This document shows, piece after piece, positions 8,393-17,449 of a stretch of DNA of 34,585 nucleotides. The notes under the pieces were generated by a model that was given only the letters and a program-made list of their open reading frames with translations, did not search any database and was not told the origin of the DNA. How positions within the stretch are numbered: position 1 is the first letter of the stretch; every line of letters begins with the position of its first letter. The stretch lies in the NCBI GenBank assembly GCA_009699465.1, contig WLOE01000006.1:1-34585 (forward strand), given 5' to 3'. The position numbers and the translations under genes were made by a program. The stretch is from Actinomycetota bacterium. GTDB lineage: Bacteria; Actinomycetota; Actinomycetes; S36-B12.

Positions 8393-9790
8393 ATGGCGAA
8401 GACGCTGGCCGAGAAGGTCTGGGAAGCACATGTGGTGCGCAGAGCAGCGGGTGAACCCGATTTGCTGTACATCGATTTGCATCTCGTACACGAAGTAACA
8501 AGTCCACAGGCCTTTGACGGTTTGCGTGCTACCGGTCGAGCAGTGCGTCGACCAGAACTGACTTTGGCAACTGAAGATCACAACGTGCCAACAATTGACA
8601 TCCTTAAGCCAATTGCTGATCCAATTTCCAAAGCTCAGGTTGATGCATTGCGCGCCAACTGTGCTGAATTTGGTGTGCCTATCTACTCACTTGGCAATGT
8701 CGAGCAAGGCATCGTGCACGTTGTTGGTCCCCAGCTTGGTCTCACGCAACCAGGGATGACTGTGGTGTGTGGCGATTCGCATACTTCAACACACGGTGCT
8801 TTTGGCGCACTTGCATTTGGTATCGGTACTTCTGAAGTTGAGCATGTCCTTGCAACACAGACGTTGCCGTTGAAGCCGTTTAAGACCATGGCAATCAATG
8901 TTGATGGAGAATTGCCAGTCGGTGTAACGGCTAAAGACGTCACTCTTGCTGTCATCGCAAAGATCGGCACTGGCGGCGGTCAAGGTTACGTTCTTGAATA
9001 TAAGGGCTCAGCGATTCGCGCCTTGTCGATGGAAGGCCGCATGACTGTCTGCAACATGTCGATTGAAGCCGGCGCACGCGCGGGCATGATCGCGCCGGAC
9101 GAAACGACCTTTGAGTACCTCAAGGGTCGCGATCGCGCCCCTGCAGGTGCAATGTGGGATGAAGCAGTCGCGTACTGGGCAACCTTGCCATCTGATGCTG
9201 ATGCAAAGTACGACGCAGAAGTGTTCATCGACGCCTCGACCTTGAGTCCATTTGTTACATGGGGAACGAACCCAGGTCAGGGCTTGCCGTTGACAGCAAA
9301 TGTCCCATCACCTGCAGATGCAGTGGATGAAACGGATCGCGTTGCCATTGAAAATGCGCTGGAATACATGGGTCTTACCGCTGGAATGCCTTTACGCGAT
9401 ATCAAAGTCGACACCGTGTTTGTTGGTTCATGCACGAACGGACGCATCGAAGATCTTCGTGCCGTGGCCGAGGTACTCAAGGGTCGCAAGGTCGCATCGG
9501 GCATGCGCATGTTGGTGGTTCCAGGTTCAGTGCGCGTGAAGCATCAGGCGGAAGCTGAAGGCCTTGACGTGATCGTGAAGGACTCAGGTGCTGAATGGCG
9601 TGAAGCGGGTTGCTCGATGTGTTTGGCAATGAACCCAGACAAGTTGGCACCGGGTGAGCGCAGTGCTTCGACCTCGAATCGAAACTTCGAAGGTCGTCAA
9701 GGACCAGGTGGACGTACGCACTTGGTTTCTCCTGCAGTTGCTGCGGCAACAGCAATCAAGGGTCATCTCGCTGCTCCGGCAGATCTGTAA
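8393..9790 (+). CDS. leuC: 3-isopropylmalate dehydratase, large subunit
   Basis: LeuC with LeuD isomerises 2-isopropylmalate to 3-isopropylmalate, the second step of leucine synthesis, using a 4Fe-4S cluster. The 465-residue protein is an aconitase-superfamily large chain. It has [29 protein letters not shown], and the cluster cysteines are at about C347 (VGSCTNGR) and C407/C410 ([10 protein letters not shown]). The ATG at 8393 is preceded by AAAGGAGA at a good distance and gives the family N-terminus [11 protein letters not shown]. leuD follows after 17 nt. Confidence 0.97.
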   Translation: MAKTLAEKVWEAHVVRRAAGEPDLLYIDLHLVHEVTSPQAFDGLRATGRAVRRPELTLATEDHNVPTIDILKPIADPISKAQVDALRANCAEFGVPIYSLGNVEQGIVHVVGPQLGLTQPGMTVVCGDSHTSTHGAFGALAFGIGTSEVEHVLATQTLPLKPFKTMAINVDGELPVGVTAKDVTLAVIAKIGTGGGQGYVLEYKGSAIRALSMEGRMTVCNMSIEAGARAGMIAPDETTFEYLKGRDRAPAGAMWDEAVAYWATLPSDADAKYDAEVFIDASTLSPFVTWGTNPGQGLPLTANVPSPADAVDETDRVAIENALEYMGLTAGMPLRDIKVDTVFVGSCTNGRIEDLRAVAEVLKGRKVASGMRMLVVPGSVRVKHQAEAEGLDVIVKDSGAEWREAGCSMCLAMNPDKLAPGERSASTSNRNFEGRQGPGGRTHLVSPAVAAATAIKGHLAAPADL

Positions 9791-9807
9791 GGGAGAGGGA
9801 ATTCATC

Positions 9808-10395
9808 ATGGAAAAGTTCATTACCCATACCGGAACCGCTGCACCATTGCGTCGCAGCAATGTTGATACCGATCAGATCATCCCTGCGGAATACCTCAAG
9901 CGCATCACGCGCCATGGATTCGAAGATGGTTTGTTTGGTGCCTGGCGTAAGGATTCAGACTTCGTTCTCAATCAGCCGGCGTATCAAGGCGTATCAATTT
10001 TGATTGCGGGACCTGACTTTGGCACCGGTTCATCACGCGAACACGCAGTATGGGCCTTGCAAGATTTCGGATTCAAGGTCGTGCTTTCTTCCCGCTTTGC
10101 GGACATCTTCCGTGGCAACTCAGGTAAAGGTGGCTTGCTCACCGGCTTGGTGGATCAGGCAGATATTGAATTGTTGTGGGCCGCAGTTGAAGCCAATCCA
10201 GCGTTGGAGGTCACCGTTGATCTCGATAAGCGTGAAGTTCGTGCGGGCGATCTGACTGCCACATTCGAGGTTGACGATTACGTTCGTTGGCGCTTAATGG
10301 AAGGTCTCGACGATATTGGTATCACCATGAAACATGGTGATGTCATTGCTGAATTCGAGGTGAAGCGTCCGGCATTTATGCCAACAACTGCATAA
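9808..10395 (+). CDS. leuD: 3-isopropylmalate dehydratase, small subunit
   Basis: LeuD is the swivel-domain partner of LeuC. The 195-residue protein shows [19 protein letters not shown] near the N-terminus and the substrate-loop segment [17 protein letters not shown], both diagnostic. Its length matches the bacterial family. A GGGAGAGGG purine stretch precedes the ATG. It is translated from the leuCD operon mRNA under the ltbR operator. The 204 nt after its stop lead to hup and contain direct repeats and extensive RNA-folding potential. Confidence 0.97.
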   Translation: MEKFITHTGTAAPLRRSNVDTDQIIPAEYLKRITRHGFEDGLFGAWRKDSDFVLNQPAYQGVSILIAGPDFGTGSSREHAVWALQDFGFKVVLSSRFADIFRGNSGKGGLLTGLVDQADIELLWAAVEANPALEVTVDLDKREVRAGDLTATFEVDDYVRWRLMEGLDDIGITMKHGDVIAEFEVKRPAFMPTTA

Positions 10396-10419
10396 CTGCA
10401 ATTTTCACGGTGTTACAGA

Positions 10420-10446
10420 TGTGACTCATGTGACTTGTGTGACTCG
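10420..10446 (+). repeat. three tandem 9-bp repeats, TGTGACTyr
   Basis: TGTGACTCA, TGTGACTTG and TGTGACTCG follow one another without gaps, and TGTTACAGA just before (10411-10419) looks like a decayed fourth copy. They lie 25 nt after the leuD stop. They could be a regulator site array upstream of hup, or a chance microduplication. Confidence 0.6.
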
Positions 10447-10517
10447 TCGGGGATCGGGTTGGAAAACATTGGTGGCGCAAATCACTAATGATTCCAACAT
10501 GTTTTCCCCGGCGAGTC
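10441..10517 (+). promoter_or_regulatory. long-range structured RNA element upstream of hup
   Basis: GACTCGTCGGGG (10441-10452) can pair with CCCCGGCGAGTC (10506-10517) over 12 bp with one G-U. Directly stacked on the 3' side, AAAACAT (10463-10469) pairs with ATGTTTT (10499-10505), leaving a 10-nt bulge on the 5' side only. Inside, ATCA/TGAT (10481-10492) forms a small apical hairpin. No T-run follows, so it is not a simple terminator of leuD. It may be a leuD 3' element, a hup leader element or a small RNA. Confidence 0.45.
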
Positions 10518-10552
10518 TTCGCAGTTGTGGGCACTTTTCATGGCTAAATATG

Positions 10553-10597
10553 AGGTGTCGACAACGGGTCGACCTACCACCCTCCGGAGGGGTTTTT
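10553..10597 (+). promoter_or_regulatory. hup leader hairpins overlapping the ribosome-binding site
   Basis: A first hairpin GTCGAC (10557-10562) / GTCGAC (10568-10573) has loop AACGG, extended by flanking AGG/CCT. It is followed by CCCT-CCGG-AGGG (10580-10591) and then TTTTT (10593-10597). The second looks like a short terminator but contains the GGAGG ribosome-binding site (10586-10590) of hup. A possible promoter (TTGTGG at 10525 and TAAATA at 10545, spacing short) lies upstream. The arrangement suggests control of HU synthesis at the level of the leader. Confidence 0.4.
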
Positions 10598-10599
10598 CT

Positions 10600-11013
10600 G
10601 TGAACAAGGCTGAACTGATTGAAGAAGTAGCACTGCAACTCGACCTGAGCAAGCGTCAGGTTGCTGAAGTAGTAGAGGCTTTCCTCGACGAGACCAAGAA
10701 GGCTGTTGCTGGCGGCGATCGTGTTGCTATCAGTGGCTTCGGCATCTTCGAGCGCGCAGAGCGCAATGCTCGCTTGGGTCGTAACCCACGCACCGGCGAG
10801 ACCGTGAAGATCAAGGCAACCAAGCTTCCTAAGTTCCGCGCAGCTGCTGAGTTCAAGGCAACTGTTGCTGGCTCAAAGAAGGCTGCACCTGCCAAGAAGG
10901 CAGCAAAGAAGGCTGTTGCAAAGAAGGCAGTGAAGAAGGCTGCACCAGCAAAGAAGGCAGTTGCTAAGAAGGCACCTGCAAAGAAGGCTGTAAAGCGCAC
11001 TGGCCGTCGCTAG
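10600..11013 (+). CDS. hup: HU-family nucleoid protein with lysine-rich tail
   Basis: This is a histone-like DNA-binding protein of the HupB/HupS type. Residues 1-90 are the HU fold (MNKAELIEEVALQLDLSKRQ at the start, GFGIFERAERNARLGRNPRTGE forming the DNA-binding arm). Residues 92-137 are a basic tail of PAKKA/AKKAV-type repeats, as in mycobacterial HupB and Streptomyces HupS. Total length is 137 residues. I chose the GTG at 10600, which follows GGAGG by 9 nt and begins the HU fold exactly. An ATG at 10525 would add a non-homologous 25-residue tail and start inside the leader. Position downstream of leuCD matches Streptomyces hupS. The repetitive tail is reflected in the DNA as near-repeats of AAGAAGGC. 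Confidence 0.95.
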   Translation: MNKAELIEEVALQLDLSKRQVAEVVEAFLDETKKAVAGGDRVAISGFGIFERAERNARLGRNPRTGETVKIKATKLPKFRAAAEFKATVAGSKKAAPAKKAAKKAVAKKAVKKAAPAKKAVAKKAPAKKAVKRTGRR

Positions 11014-11025
11014 TCGTCATGAACG

Positions 11026-11055
11026 AAGGGCCCCACCAACTTGGTGGGGCCCTTT
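11026..11055. terminator. bidirectional terminator, hup / cofC
   Basis: AAGGGCCCCACCAA (11026-11039) and TTGGTGGGGCCCTT (11041-11054) form a perfect inverted repeat, with an effective 12-bp stem and a short loop. It is flanked by TTTG on one side and by AA (TT on the other strand) on the other. It separates the convergent hup and cofC genes. Confidence 0.85.
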
Positions 11056-11066
11056 GTTATGTCGCT

Positions 11067-11702
11067 TTATAAGTCGTCAAGAAGTGCGGAAGTACTGGCC
11101 CCAACACCGATACGACGTGCATCCCAAAGATCGATAGCTGTATCAACGTCACGTCTGGCGCGAATGAGTAACGCATTGATATCCAGATCGTCGCTCGTGA
11201 GTTCGTGGTAGCCAGCTTGAGCGTGTTTTGCGTGCGATCGAAAGCCGAACATTGGTTGGCAATTCTTAGGATCCTGGCTCAACAACATCGTGGTGCCAAG
11301 CCCTTGTGCGTCAGAAACAAAACTGCGTTGATGTTCCCCAGCAAGCTGGAGGACGCTGTCGATGGCAGCTGAGGTCAGGCAGGGCAGATCACCAGTGATG
11401 ACCGCGACAGGCGTATGTGACACCAGATCAATTCCAGAGGTGATGTCTTCATTCAATCCGGCTGAAGCAACGAAATTCAGTTCGATTGATGGGTCTAGCT
11501 GTCCTTGAAGTCCGGTGTCATCGGTGACCACGATGATGCGCTGGATCTGCGAGCTGCCCACGAGCGCGTGAAGGGCGTCACTGAGAAAGGCGCGGGAAAG
11601 TTCAGTCCGCCAGGCGGCGTTTGTCTCAAGACGTGATTTTGCGCTTGTGCTGGCCTTCACAGGCACAATCGCGGACCACTGCATGCCGCTATCCAACCGC
11701 AT
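11067..11702 (-). CDS. cofC: CofC/FbiD-type guanylyltransferase (coenzyme F420 biosynthesis)
   Basis: The 211-residue protein begins MQWSAIVPVKASTSAKSRL (from residue 7), the nucleotide-binding N-terminus of CofC, and has TPVAVITGDLPCLT, the conserved metal/nucleotide site. In actinobacteria the enzyme (FbiD) activates phosphoenolpyruvate with GTP to give the F420 side-chain precursor; archaeal CofC uses 2-phospholactate. Neither start has a convincing Shine-Dalgarno. The ATG at 11702 gives the longest form, while the ATG at 11684 better fits the family N-terminus. It is divergent from gpsA, as in several actinomycetes. The rest of the F420 pathway is not in this window. Confidence 0.85.
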   Translation of the reverse strand: MRLDSGMQWSAIVPVKASTSAKSRLETNAAWRTELSRAFLSDALHALVGSSQIQRIIVVTDDTGLQGQLDPSIELNFVASAGLNEDITSGIDLVSHTPVAVITGDLPCLTSAAIDSVLQLAGEHQRSFVSDAQGLGTTMLLSQDPKNCQPMFGFRSHAKHAQAGYHELTSDDLDINALLIRARRDVDTAIDLWDARRIGVGASTSALLDDL

Positions 11703-11754
11703 TGGGGCATTAGTCTTGGCCAGTGTTCACGAGTAGGCAACTAGGAGGCGGGCG

Positions 11755-12780
11755 ATGAGCCGGGTTGCCATGATGGGCTCGGGCTCATGGGGCACTGTCT
11801 TCGCCACGGTCATGGCAGATGCGGGCAGCGACGTGGTGATTTGGTCACGTGATGAATCAACGGTGACCCAGATCAATGAGCAGCACATCAATGTGGACTA
11901 TCACCCGGATCTGGTTCTTCCTACATCCGTTCGCGCCACGACAGACGCGCAGTTTGCACTGACCGGCGCCGATATCGTCGTCATTGCGCTGCCAGCTCAG
12001 GTGCTGCGCGCAAATTTGACGCAATGGCGTTCGTTTATTCCCGAACAAGCAATTTTGGTCAGTCTCATTAAGGGCGTTGAACTCGGCACGATGAAGCGCA
12101 TGAGCGAGGTCATTGCTGAAGAAACCGGTGCGGTGGCTGAACGCATCGCTGTGGTGTCGGGTCCAAACCTTGCCAGTGAAATCGCGCAACGCCAACCTTC
12201 AGCCACCACAGTTGCCTGCGTTGATGAAGCAAGCGCACAACTACTTCAAGATGCTTGCACCACAGAATACTTCCGTCCTTACTGGACCACCGATGTCATT
12301 GGTACCGAAATTGGTGGAGCGATGAAGAACGTCATTGCAGTGGCCAACGGAATGGCTGTTGGTATGGGCCTTGGTGAAAACTCTCAGGCATCTTTGATGA
12401 CTCGTGGGTTAGCAGAAATTGCTCGGCTAGGTGTTGCACTTGGTGCTGATCCGCTGACATTCCAAGGTCTTGCTGGTGTGGGCGACCTCGTTGCAACCTG
12501 CCAGTCTCCGCTTTCCCGCAACCGCAGCTTCGGTGAAAGCCTTGGACAGGGTAAAACAGTTGACGAAACTATCAATGGCATGAAGCAAACCTGTGAGGCG
12601 TACAAGAGTTGCGAACCAATTCTTGCGTTGGCCAAAGCTCATGGGGTTGAAATGCCCATAACTGAACAAGTGGTGAATGTGTTGCATCACGGTGCTTCAG
12701 TGCGCACCATGGCTGCAGCATTCATGGCCCGCGATACCAAGCATGAACACGACAGTGTCATGCCTGAGGTAAGCGAGTGA
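11755..12780 (+). CDS. gpsA: glycerol-3-phosphate dehydrogenase [NAD(P)+]
   Basis: GpsA reduces dihydroxyacetone phosphate to sn-glycerol-3-phosphate for phospholipid synthesis. The 341-residue protein has the dinucleotide-binding MGSGSWGTVFA at residues 7-17, the catalytic-site lysine in SLIKGVE (about 110) and the conserved GGAMKNVIAVANGM (about 190). A GGAGG ribosome-binding site precedes the ATG. Its stop overlaps the ddl start by 4 bp (GTGA), indicating translational coupling. The plsC-type acyltransferase often found just before gpsA in actinomycetes is absent here. Confidence 0.96.
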   Translation: MSRVAMMGSGSWGTVFATVMADAGSDVVIWSRDESTVTQINEQHINVDYHPDLVLPTSVRATTDAQFALTGADIVVIALPAQVLRANLTQWRSFIPEQAILVSLIKGVELGTMKRMSEVIAEETGAVAERIAVVSGPNLASEIAQRQPSATTVACVDEASAQLLQDACTTEYFRPYWTTDVIGTEIGGAMKNVIAVANGMAVGMGLGENSQASLMTRGLAEIARLGVALGADPLTFQGLAGVGDLVATCQSPLSRNRSFGESLGQGKTVDETINGMKQTCEAYKSCEPILALAKAHGVEMPITEQVVNVLHHGASVRTMAAAFMARDTKHEHDSVMPEVSE

Positions 12781-13847
12781 CCAAAATCCGCGTTGCGGTG
12801 CTCTTTGGTGGTCGCAGTAGTGAGCACAGTGTTTCGTGTGTCAGCGCCAGCGGTGTAATGCGCGCGCTTGATCAGCAGAAGTACGACGTCACTGCAATCG
12901 GTATTTCCCAAGGTGGTCGTTGGTTCCAGATGGATGCGAACACTGCCTACTCAATGGCTGATGGGCAGGTGCCAGTAGTACCTGAATATGGTGAAGGCGC
13001 TGCGTTGAGCCCTGATCCTGAAGTACTGAAGTCACAGCTTGGCGAAATCGATGTGGTGTTCCCAGTGCTCCATGGGCCGTGGGGCGAAGACGGCACTATT
13101 CAAGGCCTCCTCGAACTTGCAGCGATTCCATATGTGGGATCTGGCGTGCTTGCTTCAGCTGCCGGCATGGACAAGATCACGATGAAGGTGTTATTAGCTC
13201 ATGCAGGTCTAGAGGTAGGTAGCTTCGTTGCAGTCACTGATCGTCAATGGCTAACTGAGCAGAACGCCTGTGTTGATGCGATTCGCGCACTCGGCTTTCC
13301 AGTATTCGTGAAACCTGCGCGCGCAGGATCTTCTCGCGGTATCTCCAAAGTGAAGCAGGAAAGTGAACTCGTAGCGGCAATTGAAGAAGCGCGCACTCAT
13401 GATCCACGCATCATTGTTGAAGCCGGAGTCGAGAAGGCGCGTGAACTCGAATGTGGAGTGCTGTCGGGAGATCGTGGAACGGTCAGTGCAAGTCGTGTTG
13501 CAGAGATTGTTGTTGGCGGCCAACATGAGTTCTACGACTTCGACGCTAAATATCTTGAAGATTCTGCTGAGTTGGTGGTTCCTGCAGATCTCAAGATAGA
13601 CGTCGAGTTGGAACTTCAAGCTATGGCAATTCGCGCCTTTGAGGCGCTGGGCTGTGAAGGTCTTGCTCGGGTGGACTTCTTCCTGGATTCGATGAACACG
13701 TTGATCATCAACGAAGTCAACACGATGCCTGGATTCACTCCTATCTCGATGTTTCCACGGATGTGGCAAGTCAGCGGCATTGAATACGGGGAACTTATCG
13801 ACACCTTGATTGCTGATGCGCTGCGTCGCGGAACCGGGTTGCGTTAA
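12777..13847 (+). CDS. ddl: D-alanine--D-alanine ligase
   Basis: Ddl joins two D-alanines with ATP to make the peptidoglycan dipeptide. The 356-residue protein begins with GTG and has VAVLFGGRSSEHSVSCVSA near the N-terminus. The central ATP-grasp domain includes GFPVFVKPARAGSSRGISKV, and the C-terminal metal-site segment is NEVNTMPGFTPISMFPRMW. Length is as expected for the actinobacterial form. It is coupled to gpsA by a 4-bp overlap and is followed by thiL after 2 nt, so the three genes form one operon. Confidence 0.96.
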   Translation: MTKIRVAVLFGGRSSEHSVSCVSASGVMRALDQQKYDVTAIGISQGGRWFQMDANTAYSMADGQVPVVPEYGEGAALSPDPEVLKSQLGEIDVVFPVLHGPWGEDGTIQGLLELAAIPYVGSGVLASAAGMDKITMKVLLAHAGLEVGSFVAVTDRQWLTEQNACVDAIRALGFPVFVKPARAGSSRGISKVKQESELVAAIEEARTHDPRIIVEAGVEKARELECGVLSGDRGTVSASRVAEIVVGGQHEFYDFDAKYLEDSAELVVPADLKIDVELELQAMAIRAFEALGCEGLARVDFFLDSMNTLIINEVNTMPGFTPISMFPRMWQVSGIEYGELIDTLIADALRRGTGLR

Positions 13848-13849
13848 TC

Positions 13850-14815
13850 ATGAGTAATGACGCTTCGCTTTCCGATGTTGGCGAATTCGGGTTAATTGAT
13901 CGGATCACTCAAGATCTTCCAGACAATCCTGTGGTCTTGCTGGGTCCTGGCGATGACGCCGCAGTCGTGCTTGCCACGAGTGGCAATGTGGTGATTTCAA
14001 CCGATGTCATGGTTGAAGGTCGCCATTTCCGCAAAGACTGGTCAACTCCGGTAGATATTGGCCGCAAAGCGGCGGCTGCAAGTCTTGCCGATATCGCTGC
14101 CATGGGTGCCGTTCCCACAGGCGTCGTTGTTGCATTCGCAGCGCCAAGTGATTTGCCAGCTGCTTGGGCAGTTTCGTGCACTGCAGGTCTACGCACGGAA
14201 ATTGAAGGGGCTGGTGCAGCACTTGTTGGTGGAGACGTGACAAGTGCCGATGCAATCATGATTACGGTCACCGCGATGGGTGACCTTGAAGGTCGGGCCC
14301 CAATCGTGCGCTCAGGTGCAAAAGCAGGCGACACTATTGCGATTGCCGGGCGCATAGGTTGGGCAGCAGCTGGACTCGCAGTCTTAAGCCGAGGTTTTCG
14401 ATCCCCAAAGAAACTCGTTGACGCACATCGCTTTCCGACTCCGCCTTATGAAGCTGGTCCTTTAGCGGCAAAAAGTGGCGCCACGGCAATGGTGGATGTC
14501 AGCGATGGCTTGATTGCTGATGCTCGACATATTGCAACAGCATCCAACGTTGTCTTGGCGATTGATTCTTCGCTCATCGATGTACCTGAAGAAATCGCAG
14601 CAGCGGCAAGTGCCTACAACATGGATCCTCGCGAGTGGTTACTCACTGGTGGCGACGATCATGCGCTGCTGGCCACAATTAAAAAAGGCCGGAAGGTCCC
14701 TGCGGGTTTTCGTGCGATCGGTGTCGTTGAACCAGCAGGGGATCATGGCGCTGGTGTCACGGTTGATGGACATTTTGTGACCACTGCTGGTGGTCACCAG
14801 CACTTCACCTCCTAA
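13850..14815 (+). CDS. thiL: thiamine-monophosphate kinase
   Basis: ThiL phosphorylates thiamine monophosphate to the active diphosphate. The 321-residue protein is of the AIR-synthase/PurM fold. It has GEFGLIDRI, LLGPGDDAAVV with metal-binding aspartates, STDVMVEGRHF, AAASLADIAAMGA and, later, ATAMVDVSDGLIADARHI. It is the last gene of the gpsA-ddl-thiL operon. A hairpin lies 18 nt after its stop. No TPP riboswitch is visible upstream, as expected for a salvage/kinase gene inside an operon. Confidence 0.95.
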   Translation: MSNDASLSDVGEFGLIDRITQDLPDNPVVLLGPGDDAAVVLATSGNVVISTDVMVEGRHFRKDWSTPVDIGRKAAAASLADIAAMGAVPTGVVVAFAAPSDLPAAWAVSCTAGLRTEIEGAGAALVGGDVTSADAIMITVTAMGDLEGRAPIVRSGAKAGDTIAIAGRIGWAAAGLAVLSRGFRSPKKLVDAHRFPTPPYEAGPLAAKSGATAMVDVSDGLIADARHIATASNVVLAIDSSLIDVPEEIAAAASAYNMDPREWLLTGGDDHALLATIKKGRKVPAGFRAIGVVEPAGDHGAGVTVDGHFVTTAGGHQHFTS

Positions 14816-14833
14816 AGCCTTGCCCGGGAACAA

Positions 14834-14862
14834 ATCAACCCAGGTCAATGACCTGGGTTGAT
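14834..14862. terminator. convergent terminator, thiL / rpmB
   Basis: ATCAACCCAGGTCA (14834-14847) and TGACCTGGGTTGAT (14849-14862) are a perfect inverted repeat. On the minus strand it is followed by TTGTT, so it best serves rpmB. On the plus strand the flank is A-rich (ATAAGAA), giving little terminator character for thiL. Confidence 0.7.
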
Positions 14863-14881
14863 AAGAATGTGGGTAGTGCGA

Positions 14882-15070
14882 TTAGCCGCGAACGACCTTG
14901 CCAGCCTTGAGGCATGAGGTGCAAACGTTTTGACGCTTCGGGGTCTTGCCCACGAGCGTACGAACACGCTGAATATTTGGATTCCAGCGACGCTTGGTGC
15001 GACGGTGTGAGTGAGAAATTGAATGCCCGAAGCTTGGGCCCTTGCCGCAGACGTCGCAGTTGGCAGCCAC
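14882..15070 (-). CDS. rpmB: 50S ribosomal protein L28
   Basis: L28 is a small protein of the large ribosomal subunit. The 62-residue product begins [15 protein letters not shown], and two CxxC pairs (CDVC near the start, CTSC near the end) make it the zinc-binding C+ form. The GTG at 15070 has AAGGAG at a 6-nt spacing and gives the standard N-terminus; an upstream ATG at 15085 would add five residues and sit before the ribosome-binding site. It is divergent from recG. The 165 nt between them carry promoters for both, but I cannot mark them confidently. Confidence 0.96.
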   Translation of the reverse strand: MAANCDVCGKGPSFGHSISHSHRRTKRRWNPNIQRVRTLVGKTPKRQNVCTSCLKAGKVVRG

Positions 15071-15235
15071 GGTGCACTCCTTCATAGTCGTAACTTGTCC
15101 GCTCGCGCCGATCGCGCAAGCAAGTCCAAGCCTGGTGTTGGATGCTGCTAGTCGTACTCGCAGCCCCCGTAGGTTACCTGAATCGGGGCAAGCAACCCAA
15201 ATCAGGGTTCCGTGAGCAGATTGAGGAGGCAGGAA

Positions 15236-17449
15236 GTGTCAGTTTATGACGCGAGCGCACCCCTCGATCGGGTCCTAGGCGGCAAATCTGCTGGCGCCCT
15301 CAACAAGGCATTCGGAATCACCACAGTGGGGGAGTTCACTCGGCATTACCCCCGCAGGTACGTCGCCCGTGGGGAACTCACCGACATGAACACCTTGGTC
15401 GATGGGGATGCAGTCACCATCTTGGCCGAGGTTGTGAGTGTGACCACCCGCCCAATGCAACAGCGTCGGGGCACGATCGTTGAGGTTGTCATCTCTGATG
15501 GGGTCGCGAAACTCTCGCTGACCTTTTTCAATCAGCGTTGGCGTGAGGGCATGTTCCGACCAGGGCGTCGTGGACTTTTTGCCGGCGAGGTTTCCTCGTA
15601 CCGCGGTAAGCGGCAATTGGCCCACCCAACCTTTGAATTCTTCCCCGAAGATGTTGAAGAAGATCCAGACCGGATCGCCATGTTCGCCGGAGCGTTCATT
15701 CCGGTTTATCCAGCAACCGCATCGGTCTCCTCGTTGCAGATCGCGCGAGCAATGAGCGTGGTTCTGGACACTCTTGGAGATATTCCGGAACCGTTACCTG
15801 CTTTTGTTATTGCCGACCATGACCTCATGGATCATCGTGCTGCACTCCTTGCAATTCATCGCCCAGTATCTGAAGAAGAAATTGAAGCGGCTCGACTACG
15901 ACTTAAATTTGAAGAGGCTTTTCTTTTGCAGACCGTCCTTGCGCAACGCCGTGCAGAAATTGCGCACCTTCCTGCGCGTGCTCGTGTTGAGCACGACGGA
16001 CCGTTAATTCGTGAGTTTGAAGCGCGATTGCCATTCACGCTGACACCGGGTCAGCTCGCCGTCGGTGAAGACATTGCGCGAGATCTTGCCGGCGACCACC
16101 CCATGCATCGATTACTGCAAGGCGATGTTGGTAGCGGTAAAACCCTTGTCGCGCTACGCGCCATGTTGAGCGTGGTCGATTCAGGTGGCCAGGCAGCACT
16201 GTTAGCGCCGACTGAAGTGCTTGCTGCACAGCATTTCCGTTCAATCAAGAATTTGCTGGGTGAAATGGCAGAGGGCGGCATGCTCGGTGGCCATGATCAA
16301 GGTACGCAGGTTGCACTTGTCACAGGTTCCATGAAAGTTGCGCAGCGACGTAAAGATTTGTTGAAGATCATTTCTGGTGATGCAGGAATCGTGGTCGGCA
16401 CACATGCGTTACTCACCGACACGGTCCAATTTCGTGACCTCGGTTTAGTTGTTGTTGATGAACAGCATCGTTTTGGAGTTGAACAGCGGGCGGCCTTATC
16501 TGCAAAAGCCGTTGACGGAACGAGACCGCATGTGTTGGTTATGACGGCCACACCAATACCTCGAACTGTTGCCATGACAGTGTTTGGGGATCTGGATATT
16601 TCCACTCTTGAAGGTTTACCTGAAGGTCGGGCTGGCGTCACCACACATGTGGTGTCCATGAAGGAAAAACCTGCTCATGTTGATCGCGCATGGGAGCGCG
16701 TGCGTGAAGAAGTTGCTGCAGGGCACCGCGCATTCATCGTCTGTCCGCGAATCGGTGACGATGGAACTGATGAAGATTTACTGGAAGCTGATCTGGAAGC
16801 CGTGGATGACGAAAGCACCAAGTCGCCATTGGCATCAGTACTTGAAACTGCAGAGTACTTAGCCTCTGGGCCACTTGCTGGTTTGCGCATAGGAATATTG
16901 CATGGTCGGATGTCATCGGACGAAAAAGATGCGGCGATGGGGGCATTCGCTTCAGTCGATGCTGACCCCGGCATTGACGTATTGGTCTCTACCACCGTGA
17001 TTGAAGTTGGTGTCGATGTGCCAATGGCAACGGTGATGGTGGTGCTCGATGCTGATCGTTTCGGTATTTCGCAATTACATCAGTTACGCGGACGCGTAGG
17101 ACGTGGGAATCTTCCTGGTTTGTGTTTATTGATGACGAATGCGCCTGTCGGTTCGCCTGCGCGTAAAAGACTCAATGCAGTTGCATCAACGACAGATGGT
17201 TTTGAGCTTGCTCGTTTGGATCTTGAGCAACGTCGCGAGGGTGATGTGCTTGGCGCCTCGCAGTCTGGCCACCGCACGTCATTAAAATTACTGCAAGTCG
17301 TTTCCGATATTGGCATCATCGAGTTAGCTCGAACAGCGGCAACCACACTTGTCGAAATCAATCCAACACTCAGTGAGTACCCTCATCTGATTGCAGCGCT
17401 CGCGGATTTTGTTGCTGAAGACCAGGCAGAATTTATGGAGAAGGCATGA
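15236..17449 (+). CDS. recG: ATP-dependent DNA helicase RecG
   Basis: RecG remodels stalled replication forks and Holliday junctions. The 737-residue protein has an N-terminal wedge/OB domain. The helicase core has Walker A GDVGSGKT (about residue 300), Walker [15 protein letters not shown] and motif [12 protein letters not shown]. The C-terminal helicase domain includes [12 protein letters not shown] and QLRGRVGRG. The GTG at 15236 has AGGAGG 6 nt upstream; a GTG at 15212 is possible but lacks such a site. Its last bases overlap rsmD (ATGA). In many actinomycetes a DAK-domain phosphatase lies between rpmB and recG; here it is missing. Confidence 0.96.
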   Translation: MSVYDASAPLDRVLGGKSAGALNKAFGITTVGEFTRHYPRRYVARGELTDMNTLVDGDAVTILAEVVSVTTRPMQQRRGTIVEVVISDGVAKLSLTFFNQRWREGMFRPGRRGLFAGEVSSYRGKRQLAHPTFEFFPEDVEEDPDRIAMFAGAFIPVYPATASVSSLQIARAMSVVLDTLGDIPEPLPAFVIADHDLMDHRAALLAIHRPVSEEEIEAARLRLKFEEAFLLQTVLAQRRAEIAHLPARARVEHDGPLIREFEARLPFTLTPGQLAVGEDIARDLAGDHPMHRLLQGDVGSGKTLVALRAMLSVVDSGGQAALLAPTEVLAAQHFRSIKNLLGEMAEGGMLGGHDQGTQVALVTGSMKVAQRRKDLLKIISGDAGIVVGTHALLTDTVQFRDLGLVVVDEQHRFGVEQRAALSAKAVDGTRPHVLVMTATPIPRTVAMTVFGDLDISTLEGLPEGRAGVTTHVVSMKEKPAHVDRAWERVREEVAAGHRAFIVCPRIGDDGTDEDLLEADLEAVDDESTKSPLASVLETAEYLASGPLAGLRIGILHGRMSSDEKDAAMGAFASVDADPGIDVLVSTTVIEVGVDVPMATVMVVLDADRFGISQLHQLRGRVGRGNLPGLCLLMTNAPVGSPARKRLNAVASTTDGFELARLDLEQRREGDVLGASQSGHRTSLKLLQVVSDIGIIELARTAATTLVEINPTLSEYPHLIAALADFVAEDQAEFMEKA

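Noticed and set aside
8333-8581. N-terminal extension of the IclR-family regulator
   Set aside because: The extra 83 residues run antisense into leuC and over the operator; the family N-terminus and a good promoter point to 8332.
10396-10524. Intrinsic terminator of leuD
   Set aside because: The strong pairing at 10441-10517 has no T-run after it, so simple termination is not supported; listed as a structured element instead.
10656-11000. 114-codon minus-strand frame rich in Ala/Phe
   Set aside because: It is the reverse of the hup lysine-rich tail; the hydrophobic look is a by-product of AAG/GCA repeats read backwards.
10903-11000. DNA repeats that could be taken for a repeat array
   Set aside because: The AAGAAGGC-like near-repeats simply encode the AKKA motifs of the HU tail.
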